Below, in pieces: positions 9,421 through 18,098 of a stretch of DNA of 64,000 nucleotides (position 1 is the stretch's first letter; each line of letters opens with the position of its first letter). Below the pieces are notes generated by a model. That model was given only the letters and a program-made list of their open reading frames with translations, made no database searches and was not told the DNA's origin. Source of the DNA: Sphingomonas lacusdianchii (GTDB taxonomy: Bacteria > Pseudomonadota > Alphaproteobacteria > Sphingomonadales > Sphingomonadaceae); assembly GCF_022664395.1 (NCBI RefSeq), contig NZ_JAKRET010000009.1, positions 62,001-126,000 of the forward strand, in the 5' to 3' direction. The position numbers and the translations under genes were made by a program.

Positions 9421-10149
9421 TCAATCGCCGATACCCGCCGATGGTTCCGCCAGCGTATCGAGCGCGGGCAGCGACCAGTCGATCGTCCCCCGGCCGTGCT
9501 CCGCCAGAAAGGCGTTGGCCTGGCTGAACGGACGGCTGCCGAACCACCCGCTATGCGCCGACAGCGGAGAGGGATGGCGCGCGCGCAGCACGAGGTGGCG
9601 GCCCCCCTGTCCGACGTCGCGGACGAACGCCGCCTTCTTCTGCGCATGCGATCCCCATAGCAGGAATACGCTCGGCTCCGCCTGGTCGGCGACGGCATGG
9701 ACGACGGCGTCGGTGAACGCCTCCCACCCGCGCCCGGCATGCGATGCGGCGCGGTGCTGTTCGACGGTCAGCACGCTGTTGAGCAGCAACACCCCCTGCC
9801 GCGCCCAATGCTCCAGAAAGCCGTGCGCCGGCGGGGTCAGCCCCAGATCGGTCTGCAATTCCTTGAAGATGTTGCGCAGCGACGGCGGCACCGCGACGCC
9901 CGGCCGGACCGAGAAGGACAGGCCATGCGCCTGTCCCGGCCCGTGATAGGGGTCCTGCCCGAGGATGACGACCCGCACCCGGGAAAGCGGGGTCAGCGCC
10001 AGCGCCGCGAACCAGTCGCGCGAATGCGGCAGGATGCGCTTGCCCGCCGCCTTTTCGGCGGTCAGGAAGCTGCGCAGTCCCGCCATCGCATCACCGGCCA
10101 GCACCGGGGCCAGCGCATCCGTCCAGCTCGGATCGATGCCCGCGATCAT
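9421..10149 (-). CDS. ung: Uracil-DNA glycosylase (family 1)
   Basis: Ung removes uracil from DNA as the first step of base-excision repair. The water-activating motif GQDPYHGPGQAHG places the catalytic Asp at residue 66. The leucine-intercalation motif HPSPLSAHSGW (H192) is complete. The length of 242 residues is normal. The start ATG overlaps the phnA stop by four bases (ATGA), so the two are translationally coupled. It belongs to a same-strand run with phnA upstream and the small lipoprotein downstream. Confidence 0.97.
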   Translation of the reverse strand: MIAGIDPSWTDALAPVLAGDAMAGLRSFLTAEKAAGKRILPHSRDWFAALALTPLSRVRVVILGQDPYHGPGQAHGLSFSVRPGVAVPPSLRNIFKELQTDLGLTPPAHGFLEHWARQGVLLLNSVLTVEQHRAASHAGRGWEAFTDAVVHAVADQAEPSVFLLWGSHAQKKAAFVRDVGQGGRHLVLRARHPSPLSAHSGWFGSRPFSQANAFLAEHGRGTIDWSLPALDTLAEPSAGIGD

Positions 10150-10454
10150 GTCCGCTTGCGGACGAACTCGGCGCGCAGCACCAGTCCCTTGATCCCGTCA
10201 TATTTGCAGTCGATCTCCTGCGCGTCGCTGGTCAGGCGGATCGACTTGATGAGCGTGCCGCGCTTCAGCGTCTGGCCCGCGCCCTTGACGGTCAGGTCCT
10301 TGATCAGCGTCACCTGATCGCCATCGGCCAGCACGTTGCCGACCGCGTCGCGCACGACGATCGCGTCGTCGTCGGCCGCCGTCGTGGCGCCCGCCTGCGA
10401 TGCCGGCACCCATTCGCCGCTCGCCTCGTCATAGATATAGTCGTCGTCGCTCAT
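10146..10454 (-). CDS. phnA: PhnA-family protein lacking the zinc-ribbon cysteines
   Basis: The C-terminal two thirds match PhnA/YjdM (IVVRDAVGNVLADGDQVTLI, then DLTVKGAGQTLKRGT and ending AEFVRK). Despite the old name, this family is not firmly tied to phosphonate use. In the E. coli protein the N-terminus is a four-cysteine zinc ribbon. Here only the echo YIYDEASGEWVPA remains and no cysteine is left in that part; the single Cys is in the C-terminal domain (IDCKYDGI). Length is 102 residues against about 111. It is followed by ung with an ATGA overlap. Confidence 0.9.
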   Translation of the reverse strand: MSDDDYIYDEASGEWVPASQAGATTAADDDAIVVRDAVGNVLADGDQVTLIKDLTVKGAGQTLKRGTLIKSIRLTSDAQEIDCKYDGIKGLVLRAEFVRKRT

Positions 10455-10495
10455 GCCGTCCCCCTTGTCGCTGCGGGGTAGCCGAGCGGACTGCC

Positions 10496-11989
10496 TCAGA
10501 ACAAGCCCGGCACCTCGCGCTGCACGGTCGACGGGCGCTGGGGTTGCAGCAGCGTGCGTCCCTCGACGCCGTCGCCACCGACGCGCAGTCCGTCGCGGGT
10601 CGCGGCCGTCGCCGCCGCCGATCCGATCCGCGTGCAGCTCCGCCCGGCGAGGAAGTCGAGCGCGCGGGCGACCGACTGTTCGCGCACGTCGCCCAGCGGA
10701 TAGTTGATGTCGTCGTTGGCGACGCAGGTGTTGGGCACGACCGTGGCGAGCCCGTCATAATAGGCCGCCGATCGCGCCGAATTCTGCACCGCCAGCGCGA
10801 CGACGCGCAACCGGTCGTCGCACGCCGCCTTGTCGAGCGCGATCTGCCCGACCGGCTTGCCATAGGTGTTGGTGCCGATCAGCGCCATGTTGTTGCCGAG
10901 ATAGGGGACGAAGGCATTGATGACCAGTTCGCTCGCCGATGCGGTGCGGCCGGTGCCGATGAAGGCGATCTTGGTCGGCGTCACCGACTGCGCGGTCGGG
11001 GCGAAATAGCGGGTCTCGTTCTCCGACGACTTTTCGGGGCGGAACGTCGTGTAGCTATAGACCTGGCTGGTCGACTTGCCGCCGCCCAGCAGGTCCCCCA
11101 TCAGATCGGCGACCGAGATCAGCCCGCCGCCATTATAGCGGAAATCGATGATGAACTCGGTGATCCCCTGTGCGCGGAAGCTGGCGAACGCATCGCGCAG
11201 CGGCTGGTTGGCGGTGGTGATGAAGGTGCGCAGGTTGATATAGCCGACCCGCTTGCCGCCATCGGTCAGCACCTTGGCGCCATAGCGCGTCGATACCGGC
11301 AACAGCGCGTAATCGGCCTTGGCGACGGTCTCGGTGCGGGTCGTGCCCTCGGCGGTGACGAACTGGAAGGTGCGGCTGGTGCCGACCGTATCGGGGCCGA
11401 GCGCGTCGTTCAGCCCGTCGACGCCGCTGCTGTCGATGATCGACGACACGCTGCGCAGATTGCTGCTGCTGGTCCCGATCTGCAGTATCTCGGTCCCGCG
11501 ATCGATGCCGGCGTTGAGCGCCGGGGTGCCTTCGAACGATTCGATCACGAACAGGCGCCGGCCGCTGGTATCCAGCGCGAAGCGCGTGCCGAAACCGGCG
11601 GTCTCGCCCGCGTCGTAATAGGCATCCTCCTCGGCGATCGAGGTCAGATAGGTGAAATAGCGGTCGCGCCGCTGCGCCCGCGCGGTCGCGGTCAGCGCGT
11701 CGATATAGGCATCGACCGTGGCATAGGGCGTGGGGTCGAGGCTGGCGGGCAGCGTTTCAGGGAACAGATACCATTCGCGCAGCTGCGCCAGCGCCCAGTC
11801 CTGCCGCTCGCGCAGCGAACAGCCCGCGGTACTGGTGGGCGTCGGGGTCGGCGTGGGCGCAGGGGTCGGCGAGACGCCGCCGCTGCTTCCTCCGCCCAGG
11901 ATGCTGCCGCTCCCGCCCCCGCCGCCGCAGGCCGACAACATCGCCAACACGCCCAACGCCGCACCGAACTTTACCCGCACAACGCGCAC
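10496..11989 (-). CDS. S41-family (C-terminal processing type) peptidase, lipoprotein
   Basis: This is a predicted envelope serine protease of 497 residues. A signal peptide ends in a lipobox (LSAC, C21), followed by a Gly-rich and a Pro-Thr-rich linker (residues about 22-55). An N-terminal helical domain comes next, then a PDZ-like domain at about 140-215. The S41 core shows the serine motif TASASE at 349-354 and the lysine in YGKPVGQ (K378), which form the Ser-Lys dyad. EFIIDFRYNGGG fits the family. It lies between manC and phnA on one strand. The substrate is unknown. Confidence 0.92.
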   Translation of the reverse strand: MRVVRVKFGAALGVLAMLSACGGGGGSGSILGGGSSGGVSPTPAPTPTPTPTSTAGCSLRERQDWALAQLREWYLFPETLPASLDPTPYATVDAYIDALTATARAQRRDRYFTYLTSIAEEDAYYDAGETAGFGTRFALDTSGRRLFVIESFEGTPALNAGIDRGTEILQIGTSSSNLRSVSSIIDSSGVDGLNDALGPDTVGTSRTFQFVTAEGTTRTETVAKADYALLPVSTRYGAKVLTDGGKRVGYINLRTFITTANQPLRDAFASFRAQGITEFIIDFRYNGGGLISVADLMGDLLGGGKSTSQVYSYTTFRPEKSSENETRYFAPTAQSVTPTKIAFIGTGRTASASELVINAFVPYLGNNMALIGTNTYGKPVGQIALDKAACDDRLRVVALAVQNSARSAAYYDGLATVVPNTCVANDDINYPLGDVREQSVARALDFLAGRSCTRIGSAAATAATRDGLRVGGDGVEGRTLLQPQRPSTVQREVPGLF

Positions 11990-12069
11990 TCCATGATGTC
12001 GCGACAGCCTAAGCCGCGCATCGCCGAAGGGAAGGGGGATTCGCCCGTGCGCTAACGTACTGCGTCGGT

Positions 12070-13125
12070 TCAGTTCCCCTTCATCGCGTCGAGCAGCCGC
12101 TTGACTTCCTGCGACCGGCCGCGCGGCAGGATCAGGACGTCGTTGCCGCTGGCGACGACGATCAGGTCGCTGACCCCGACCATCGCAACCCGCACCCCGT
12201 CCGACCGGACGAGGCAGCCGGTCGCGTCGAGCAGCGTCACGTCGCCGCCGGTCGCATTATGGGCATCGTCGCGGTCGCTGATCGCGTGCAGCGCGTCCCA
12301 GCTGCCGACATCGCTCCACCCCATCGCCACCGGCGCGACCGCGACGCGGTCGTCGCGCTCCATCACCGCATAGTCGATCGAGTCGGACGGGCTGGCGGCA
12401 AAGGCGTCGGCGTCGGGGCGGATGCAATTGCCGTCGCGTTGCGCCCGGTCCATCGCGCTCTGCGCCGCGTCCAGCATCGCCGGCACGAACCGGCCGATCG
12501 CACCCAGGAAACGGTCGGCGCGGAACAGGAAGATGCCGCCGTTCCACGCATGGTCGCCCGATGCGAGCATCGCCTGCGCCGCGTCGAGCGGCGGCTTCTC
12601 GACGAAGCGGTCGACGCGGTGGACCCCTTCGGTCAGCGGCGCGCCGACCTTGATCCAGCCATAGCCGGTCTCGGGCGCGTCGGGGGCGATTCCGAACGTC
12701 ACCATCCAGCCATCCTCGACCAGCGGCAGCGCGCGGTCGATCGCGGCGCGGAAGGCGTCGAGGTCGTGGATGACATGGTCCGACGGCATGACCAGCAACG
12801 GCGCGTCGCCGCCGCCCGCCGCGATCGCCGCCAGCGCGATGGCGGGCGCGGTGTTGCGGCCCATCGGTTCGAGGATGATCGCCTGCGGAGCCGAACCGAT
12901 GGCGGAGAGCTGTTCGGCGACGGCATCGGCATGGGCGGCATTGGCGACGACGATCGGCGCGGCAAAGCCGTCGCCTGCGGCGCGGCGCGCGGTCAGCTGC
13001 AACATCGTCTCGGCGGCGGTCAGGGCCAGGAACTGCTTGGGACGCTCGGGACGCGACATCGGCCATAGACGGGTGCCCGCCCCCCCGGACAGAATGACGG
13101 GGATAATGGCGGACGAAACGGGCAT
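12070..13125 (-). CDS. manC: Mannose-1-phosphate guanylyltransferase
   Basis: The enzyme makes GDP-mannose from mannose-1-phosphate and GTP for polysaccharide synthesis. The nucleotidyltransferase signature GGAGTRLWPMSRPERPKQF starts at residue 14, and VEKP, WNGGIFLF and SIDYAVMER follow. At 351 residues it has only the transferase part and lacks the C-terminal phosphomannose isomerase domain found in bifunctional homologues of about 470 residues. It faces the sugar-transferase cluster across a shared control region, so both probably serve exopolysaccharide production. Confidence 0.93.
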   Translation of the reverse strand: MPVSSAIIPVILSGGAGTRLWPMSRPERPKQFLALTAAETMLQLTARRAAGDGFAAPIVVANAAHADAVAEQLSAIGSAPQAIILEPMGRNTAPAIALAAIAAGGGDAPLLVMPSDHVIHDLDAFRAAIDRALPLVEDGWMVTFGIAPDAPETGYGWIKVGAPLTEGVHRVDRFVEKPPLDAAQAMLASGDHAWNGGIFLFRADRFLGAIGRFVPAMLDAAQSAMDRAQRDGNCIRPDADAFAASPSDSIDYAVMERDDRVAVAPVAMGWSDVGSWDALHAISDRDDAHNATGGDVTLLDATGCLVRSDGVRVAMVGVSDLIVVASGNDVLILPRGRSQEVKRLLDAMKGN

Positions 13126-13248
13126 GGATCGGATCTCCGGAAAGGATCAGGCAGGCGGAATCCGCCCGCCCGGACGGGCAAGCGACTGTTGCGATACAAC
13201 AACGATGTGACAATGCGTATCCATCGCGTTCAGTATTTCTTTGCGCTT

Positions 13249-13264
13249 TGGCGCGATACGGGCT
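13249..13264 (+). promoter_or_regulatory. Candidate sigma-54 promoter of the sugar-transferase operon
   Basis: TGGCGCG-N4-GGGCT fits the -24/-12 pattern TGGCACG-N4-TTGCW with the invariant GG and GC in place. It would start transcription near 13275, about 30 bases before the ATG. A dyad, TGTTG-N5-CAACA (13187-13201), lies upstream where an activator could bind. The PrsR gene in this operon is a sigma-54 activator. Confidence 0.45.
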
Positions 13265-13304
13265 GGGTGTCGGACTGGCTTACAAGCGTATCGAGAGCCC
13301 AGCG

Positions 13305-14693
13305 ATGATTCGGCTGTTCAAACACTATATCCCGCACGCCGTCTTGCTGCTGGGGTTGCTCGACTTTCTGGCGCTGCTGGTCGCGGCCGAACTCGGCTGG
13401 GTCACGCGGGCGATGCAGATCGACATGGGCATCGACCCGATCCACACCCGTATCCCGCAATTGCTCAGCTTCGCGATCAGCCTCGAAACCGCCCTGGTCG
13501 CGGTCGGCATCTATGGCACCGATGCGCTGCAATCGATCAAGTTCGCCGCGGCCCGGCTGATCGTCGCGGTCGCGGTCGGCGCGATCCTGCTGGCGGTCGT
13601 GTTCTTCCTCGCGCCGTCGATCACCTTCTGGCGATCCAACCTCGTCTATGCGCTGGGCTTCGCGGCGGTGCTGCTGCTGGTGCTGCGCATCCTGACCGGC
13701 GCACTGCTTGGCGGACAGGCGTTCAAGCGGCGGATCATCGTGCTGGGGGCGGGGCCGCGTGCGCAGCGGCTGAAGGAACTGTGCCAGACCCCCGGCGCGG
13801 GTTTCGTCGTCGTCGGCTATGTCGCGATGAGCGAGGCGAACCGGGTGATCCCCGAAGCGATCGCCCGCGACGCCATCTACAACCTTGCCGACCATGTCGT
13901 GCTGCTCGGCGCATCCGAAGTCGTGCTGGCGCTGGAGGAGCGCCGCAACGCCCTGCCGCTCAAGGACCTGCTGCGCATCCGCACGACCGGGGTGCATGTG
14001 AACGAAATCTCGACCTTCCTCGAACGCGAGACGGGCCGGGTCGACCTCGACAGCGTCAGCCCGTCGTGGCTGATCTTCTCCGACGGCTTTTCGTCGGGAC
14101 GAATGGTGTCGAGCGCGTTCAAGCGGCTGTTCGACGTGACCGCCAGCCTGTTGCTGCTGACGCTGACGCTGCCGGTGCTGGTCGTCGCCGCCATCGCGGT
14201 CAAGCTCGACAGCCGCGGGCCGGTCTTCTACCGCCAGCGCCGCGTCGGGCTGTACAGCACCGGCTTCGACATCCCCAAGCTGCGTTCGATGCGCACCGAT
14301 GCCGAAGCGGCGGGCACCGCCATCTGGGCCGAAAAGAACGACCCGCGCATCACCCGCATCGGCCGCATCCTGCGCAAGACGCGGATCGACGAACTGCCGC
14401 AATGCTGGAGCGTGCTGATCGGCGAGATGAGCTTCGTCGGCCCCCGCCCCGAACGCCCCGAATTCGTGTCGGCGCTGGAGGACAAGCTGCCTTATTATGC
14501 CGAACGGCATATGGTGAAGCCCGGCATCACCGGCTGGGCACAGATCAACTATCCCTATGGCGCATCGATCGACGATGCCCGGCAGAAGCTCGAATACGAC
14601 CTCTATTACGCCAAGAACTATTCGCCCTTCCTCGACCTGTTGATCCTGCTGCAGACGCTGCGCGTCGTGATCTGGTCGGGCGGCGCGCGGTGA
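13305..14693 (+). CDS. PEP-CTERM/XrtA-system sugar transferase (TIGR03013 type)
   Basis: This inner-membrane enzyme transfers a sugar phosphate to undecaprenyl phosphate to start exopolysaccharide synthesis. About four N-terminal membrane segments come first (HAVLLLGLLDFLALLVAAE and later ones to about residue 145). A CoA-binding-like central part (IIVLGAGPRAQRLKEL) follows. The C-terminal bacterial sugar transferase domain begins at SAFKRLFDVTASLLLL and includes PKLRSMRTDAE, RKTRIDELPQCWSVL, GEMSFVGPRPERPEF and KPGITGWAQI. The ATG at 13305 fits the promoter candidate; an upstream TTG would lie inside it. It leads an operon with prsK, prsR and the TPR gene. Confidence 0.93.
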   Translation: MIRLFKHYIPHAVLLLGLLDFLALLVAAELGWVTRAMQIDMGIDPIHTRIPQLLSFAISLETALVAVGIYGTDALQSIKFAAARLIVAVAVGAILLAVVFFLAPSITFWRSNLVYALGFAAVLLLVLRILTGALLGGQAFKRRIIVLGAGPRAQRLKELCQTPGAGFVVVGYVAMSEANRVIPEAIARDAIYNLADHVVLLGASEVVLALEERRNALPLKDLLRIRTTGVHVNEISTFLERETGRVDLDSVSPSWLIFSDGFSSGRMVSSAFKRLFDVTASLLLLTLTLPVLVVAAIAVKLDSRGPVFYRQRRVGLYSTGFDIPKLRSMRTDAEAAGTAIWAEKNDPRITRIGRILRKTRIDELPQCWSVLIGEMSFVGPRPERPEFVSALEDKLPYYAERHMVKPGITGWAQINYPYGASIDDARQKLEYDLYYAKNYSPFLDLLILLQTLRVVIWSGGAR

Positions 14694-14697
14694 GCCG

Positions 14698-16746
14698 ATG
14701 CTGATCGGGATCATCGTCTGGGGCCATGCGATCGCCGCCTTGCTGTTCGGCGCGCTCGCCTTCTGGACCGCCGATCGCGGCGCGGCCGATGCCGCCCTGC
14801 CGCGCGGCTGGTTGTCGCTGTCGCTGGCGCTTACTGCGCTGTGGACGCTGTCGGTCGCCGGGATCGGCGACGGGCAGGCGATCTCGCATCTGTTCGCGGG
14901 GCTGCGCACGCTCGGCTGGCTGGTACTGCTGATCGCCATCCAGCATCGCGCCGGGGCGAACGGGGCGGGGCTCGGCCGCACGCTGGCTTATGGCAGCGTC
15001 GCGGCGGTCGATCTTGCGCAACTGGTCCTCGACCTCGCCGCCGCCGCCGCACCGGCGACCCAGGCGGCGGCGATGATCGCGCAGGTGTCGACGGTGCTTG
15101 GCGCACTGGCCGCGCTCGGCGCGTTGCTGCTGCTGCACGGCATGTTCCCGGCGGCGACGAGTGCGGCGACGCGGCTGGTGCTGGTCGCGGCGGGAGCCTT
15201 CTGGCTGATCGACGTCAATCTGTGCATCGCGGCCTATCTGCTGGGCCAGGTGCCGGGCGAACTGATCGCGGCGCGCGGCGTCGCGCTGGCGGCGCTGGCG
15301 CTGATCGTCGGGCTCGCACTGTCGCGGCCGGGCGAGGGCGGGATGCAATTGTCGCGGACCGCCACCTTCCACACGCTGTCGGTACTGGGGCTGATCGCCT
15401 ATTTCGCCGTGACGATCATGGCGACCGGCCTGATCGCGACGCTGGGCGGTGCCTATGCCCGCATCGGTCAGACCGCGTTCGTGTTCGGATCGACCGTCGC
15501 GGTGCTGACCGCCGCCTCCTCGGGGTGGCTCAGGGCATGGGTGAAGGTCAAGCTGGTCAAGCACCTCTTCACCCATCGCTATGACTATCGCGCCGAATGG
15601 ACCCGCTTCACCGAGACGCTGGGCGAACCGAAGGGCGCCGCGCCGCTCGACGAACGGCTGGTCAAGGCGGTGGCAGACCTCACCGATTCGCCCGCCGGGC
15701 TGCTGCTGGTCGCAAAAGGCGACGGACTGGCGGTCGAGGCGTCGTGGCGCTGGGAGGGGGATGCGCTGGGCGATGCCGGGGACAGCATCGCGCTGGCCGG
15801 CCATCTGCGTGCGACCGGCCGCATCCTCGAACTCGATCCGCTCCGCGAACGCTGCGACGGGCAGGACGGCGCGGCGGTTCCGGCGGCGATGCTGGCGCAA
15901 GGCGAGGCATGGGTGGTCGTACCGCTGCCGCATCTCGGGCAACTGACCGGGGCGATCCTGCTGGCGCGGCCGCTGGTCGCGCGTGCGCTCGACTGGGAGG
16001 ATTTCGATCTGCTGCGCATCGCCGGGCGACAGGTGGCAAGCTATCTGGCCGAGGAACGTGCGCAATCGGCGCTGGCCGAGGCGCGCCGGTTCGAGGAATT
16101 CAACCGCCGCTTCGCATTCATCCTGCATGACGTGAAGAACATCGTCAGCCAGCTCAGCCTCGTCGCTCGCAACGCCGTGCGCCACGCCGACAATCCCGAC
16201 TTCCGGGCCGACATGGTCGCGACGCTCAACGAATCGGCCACGCGAATGAACGATCTGCTCGCCCGCCTGTCCGAACGCGAGCCGGCGCGGGAACAGGCGC
16301 TGCGCCCGGTCGCGCTGGCGACCATCGCGGCGGGATCGGTGGCGCGGTTCCGGGCGCGGGGGGCGGTGGTGGTCGACGGGCCGGCGACGCTCTACGCCTC
16401 GGCCGATCCGACCCGGTTGCAGCAGGTGATCGACCATCTGGTCCACAATGCGCTCGATGCCGGTGGCGCTGATCCGGTCCGCATCGCGCTGGGCGAGACG
16501 GGCGACCTGGTCTGGGTCGAGGTGGTCGACACCGGCATCGGCATGACCGCGCAGTTCATCCGCGACGAGCTGTTCCGGCCGTTCGTGTCGTCGAAGCCGT
16601 CGGGCTTTGGCATCGGCGCGTTCGAGGCGCGCCAGTTGGCGGTGGCCATGGGTGGCCGGATCGATGTCGACAGCCAGCCCGGCCGGGGATCGCGCTTCCG
16701 CGTGACGCTGGCGGCGGCGGTCCCCGTGCTGGAGCAGGCGGCATGA
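14698..16746 (+). CDS. prsK: PEP-CTERM system sensor histidine kinase PrsK
   Basis: PrsK is the membrane sensor paired with PrsR in genomes with the PEP-CTERM/exosortase system. Residues 1 to about 280 hold roughly eight hydrophobic segments. A GAF-like region lies at about 300-460. The kinase core has its phosphorylated histidine at about H477 (FILHDVKNIVSQLS). The ATP-binding domain follows with HLVHNALDAG, VEVVDTGIGM and SKPSGFGIGAFEARQLA. The length of 682 residues fits. The start is four bases past the sugar-transferase stop, and the stop overlaps the prsR start as ATGA. Confidence 0.93.
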   Translation: MLIGIIVWGHAIAALLFGALAFWTADRGAADAALPRGWLSLSLALTALWTLSVAGIGDGQAISHLFAGLRTLGWLVLLIAIQHRAGANGAGLGRTLAYGSVAAVDLAQLVLDLAAAAAPATQAAAMIAQVSTVLGALAALGALLLLHGMFPAATSAATRLVLVAAGAFWLIDVNLCIAAYLLGQVPGELIAARGVALAALALIVGLALSRPGEGGMQLSRTATFHTLSVLGLIAYFAVTIMATGLIATLGGAYARIGQTAFVFGSTVAVLTAASSGWLRAWVKVKLVKHLFTHRYDYRAEWTRFTETLGEPKGAAPLDERLVKAVADLTDSPAGLLLVAKGDGLAVEASWRWEGDALGDAGDSIALAGHLRATGRILELDPLRERCDGQDGAAVPAAMLAQGEAWVVVPLPHLGQLTGAILLARPLVARALDWEDFDLLRIAGRQVASYLAEERAQSALAEARRFEEFNRRFAFILHDVKNIVSQLSLVARNAVRHADNPDFRADMVATLNESATRMNDLLARLSEREPAREQALRPVALATIAAGSVARFRARGAVVVDGPATLYASADPTRLQQVIDHLVHNALDAGGADPVRIALGETGDLVWVEVVDTGIGMTAQFIRDELFRPFVSSKPSGFGIGAFEARQLAVAMGGRIDVDSQPGRGSRFRVTLAAAVPVLEQAA

Positions 16747-18098
16747 CGAACCGCAAGTGCCTGTTGATCGTCGAGGACGATGCCGGGCTGCAACGCCAGT
16801 TGCGCTGGGCCTATGAAGGCTATGACATCGTCGTCGCGGGCGACCGCGAGGCGGCGATCGCCGCCGTCCGGGCCGAGGAGCCGCAGGTGGTGACGCTCGA
16901 CCTCGGCCTGCCGCCCGATCCCGACGGCGTGAGCGAGGGGTTTGCGACGATGGAGGCGATCCTCGCCATCAAGCCCGATACCAAGATCGTCGTCGCCAGC
17001 GGTCATGGCGACCGGACGAGCGCGCTGCGTGCCATCGATCTGGGCGCATGGGATTTCTATGCCAAGCCGATCGATATCGACGCGCTGGGGCTGATCGTCG
17101 CCCGTGCCTTCCACGTCCATGCGCTGGAGGCCGAGAATCGCCGTCTGGCGGAGCGGATCGAGGGGCAGGCGGTGCTGGGTGGGATGATTACCGCCGCGCC
17201 CGAAATGCTGAAGGTCACGCGGACCATCGAGCGCGTCGCCCCGGCCGACGTGTCGGTCATGCTGCTGGGCGCGTCGGGCACCGGCAAGGAATTGCTGGCG
17301 CGCGGGGTCCATGACGCGTCGCGGCGCAAGCGCGGCAATTTCATCGCCATCAACTGTGCCGCCATCCCCGAAACGCTGCTCGAAAGCGAGCTGTTCGGGC
17401 ATGAGAAGGGCGCATTCACCGGCGCGGTCAAGACGACCGAGGGCAAGATCGAACAGGCGGCGGGCGGCACGCTGTTCCTCGACGAAATCGGCGACGTGCC
17501 GCTTGCCCTGCAGGTCAAGCTGCTGCGCTTCCTGCAGGAACGGGTGATCGAGCGGATCGGCGGGCGCAAGGCGATCCCGGTCGACACGCGCATCGTCTGC
17601 GCGACGCATCAGGATATCGACGCGATGGTCGCCGATGGCCGTTTCCGCGAAGACCTCTATTACCGGCTGGCCGAGATTGTGGTGCGCATCCCGTCGCTCA
17701 GCGAACGACCGGGCGATCCCGCGCTGCTGGCGCGCCACTTCCTCGACCGGCACGCGGCGCAGATGGGATTGGGGCAGAAGCGTTTCGCCCCCGACGCGCT
17801 CGCTGCGATCGAGGCATGGGGCTGGCCCGGCAATGTCCGCGAGCTGGAAAACCGGGTGAAGCGCGCGGCGATCATGGCCGATGGCAAGGCGGTGACTGCC
17901 GCCGATCTCGATCTGGGTGCCGCGCAGGCGATGTCGGGACCGATCAACCTGAAAGCGGTGCGCGAGGCGGCGGACCGCGCGGCGATCCGATCGGCGCTGG
18001 CGCAGGCGCAGGGCAATATCTCGGGCACCGCGCGCCTGCTCGGGATCAGCCGCCCGACGCTCTACGACCTGATGAAAAATTATGACCTGCAGCCCTGA
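16743..18098 (+). CDS. prsR: PEP-CTERM-box response regulator PrsR (sigma-54 activator)
   Basis: PrsR is an NtrC-type activator of 451 residues. The receiver domain carries its phosphorylation site at D53 (VTLDLGLPPD). The AAA+ domain has Walker A GASGTGKE near 176 and the sigma-54 contact loop GAFTGA near 223. A Fis-type helix-turn-helix sits at the end (SGTARLLGISRPTLYDLM). It should turn on sigma-54 promoters for exopolysaccharide and PEP-CTERM genes when phosphorylated by PrsK. It overlaps both neighbours, so all are translated together. Confidence 0.95.
   Translation: MTNRKCLLIVEDDAGLQRQLRWAYEGYDIVVAGDREAAIAAVRAEEPQVVTLDLGLPPDPDGVSEGFATMEAILAIKPDTKIVVASGHGDRTSALRAIDLGAWDFYAKPIDIDALGLIVARAFHVHALEAENRRLAERIEGQAVLGGMITAAPEMLKVTRTIERVAPADVSVMLLGASGTGKELLARGVHDASRRKRGNFIAINCAAIPETLLESELFGHEKGAFTGAVKTTEGKIEQAAGGTLFLDEIGDVPLALQVKLLRFLQERVIERIGGRKAIPVDTRIVCATHQDIDAMVADGRFREDLYYRLAEIVVRIPSLSERPGDPALLARHFLDRHAAQMGLGQKRFAPDALAAIEAWGWPGNVRELENRVKRAAIMADGKAVTAADLDLGAAQAMSGPINLKAVREAADRAAIRSALAQAQGNISGTARLLGISRPTLYDLMKNYDLQP

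Noticed and set aside
10400..12055. Plus-strand frame of 551 codons opposite the S41 peptidase
   Set aside because: The minus-strand peptidase has a lipobox and complete catalytic motifs; the antisense product is Arg/Gly-rich with no domain.
13230..16446. Long minus-strand frames opposite the sugar transferase and prsK
   Set aside because: Both are shadows of well-conserved plus-strand genes in GC-rich sequence; the products are Arg/Gln/His-rich without motifs.
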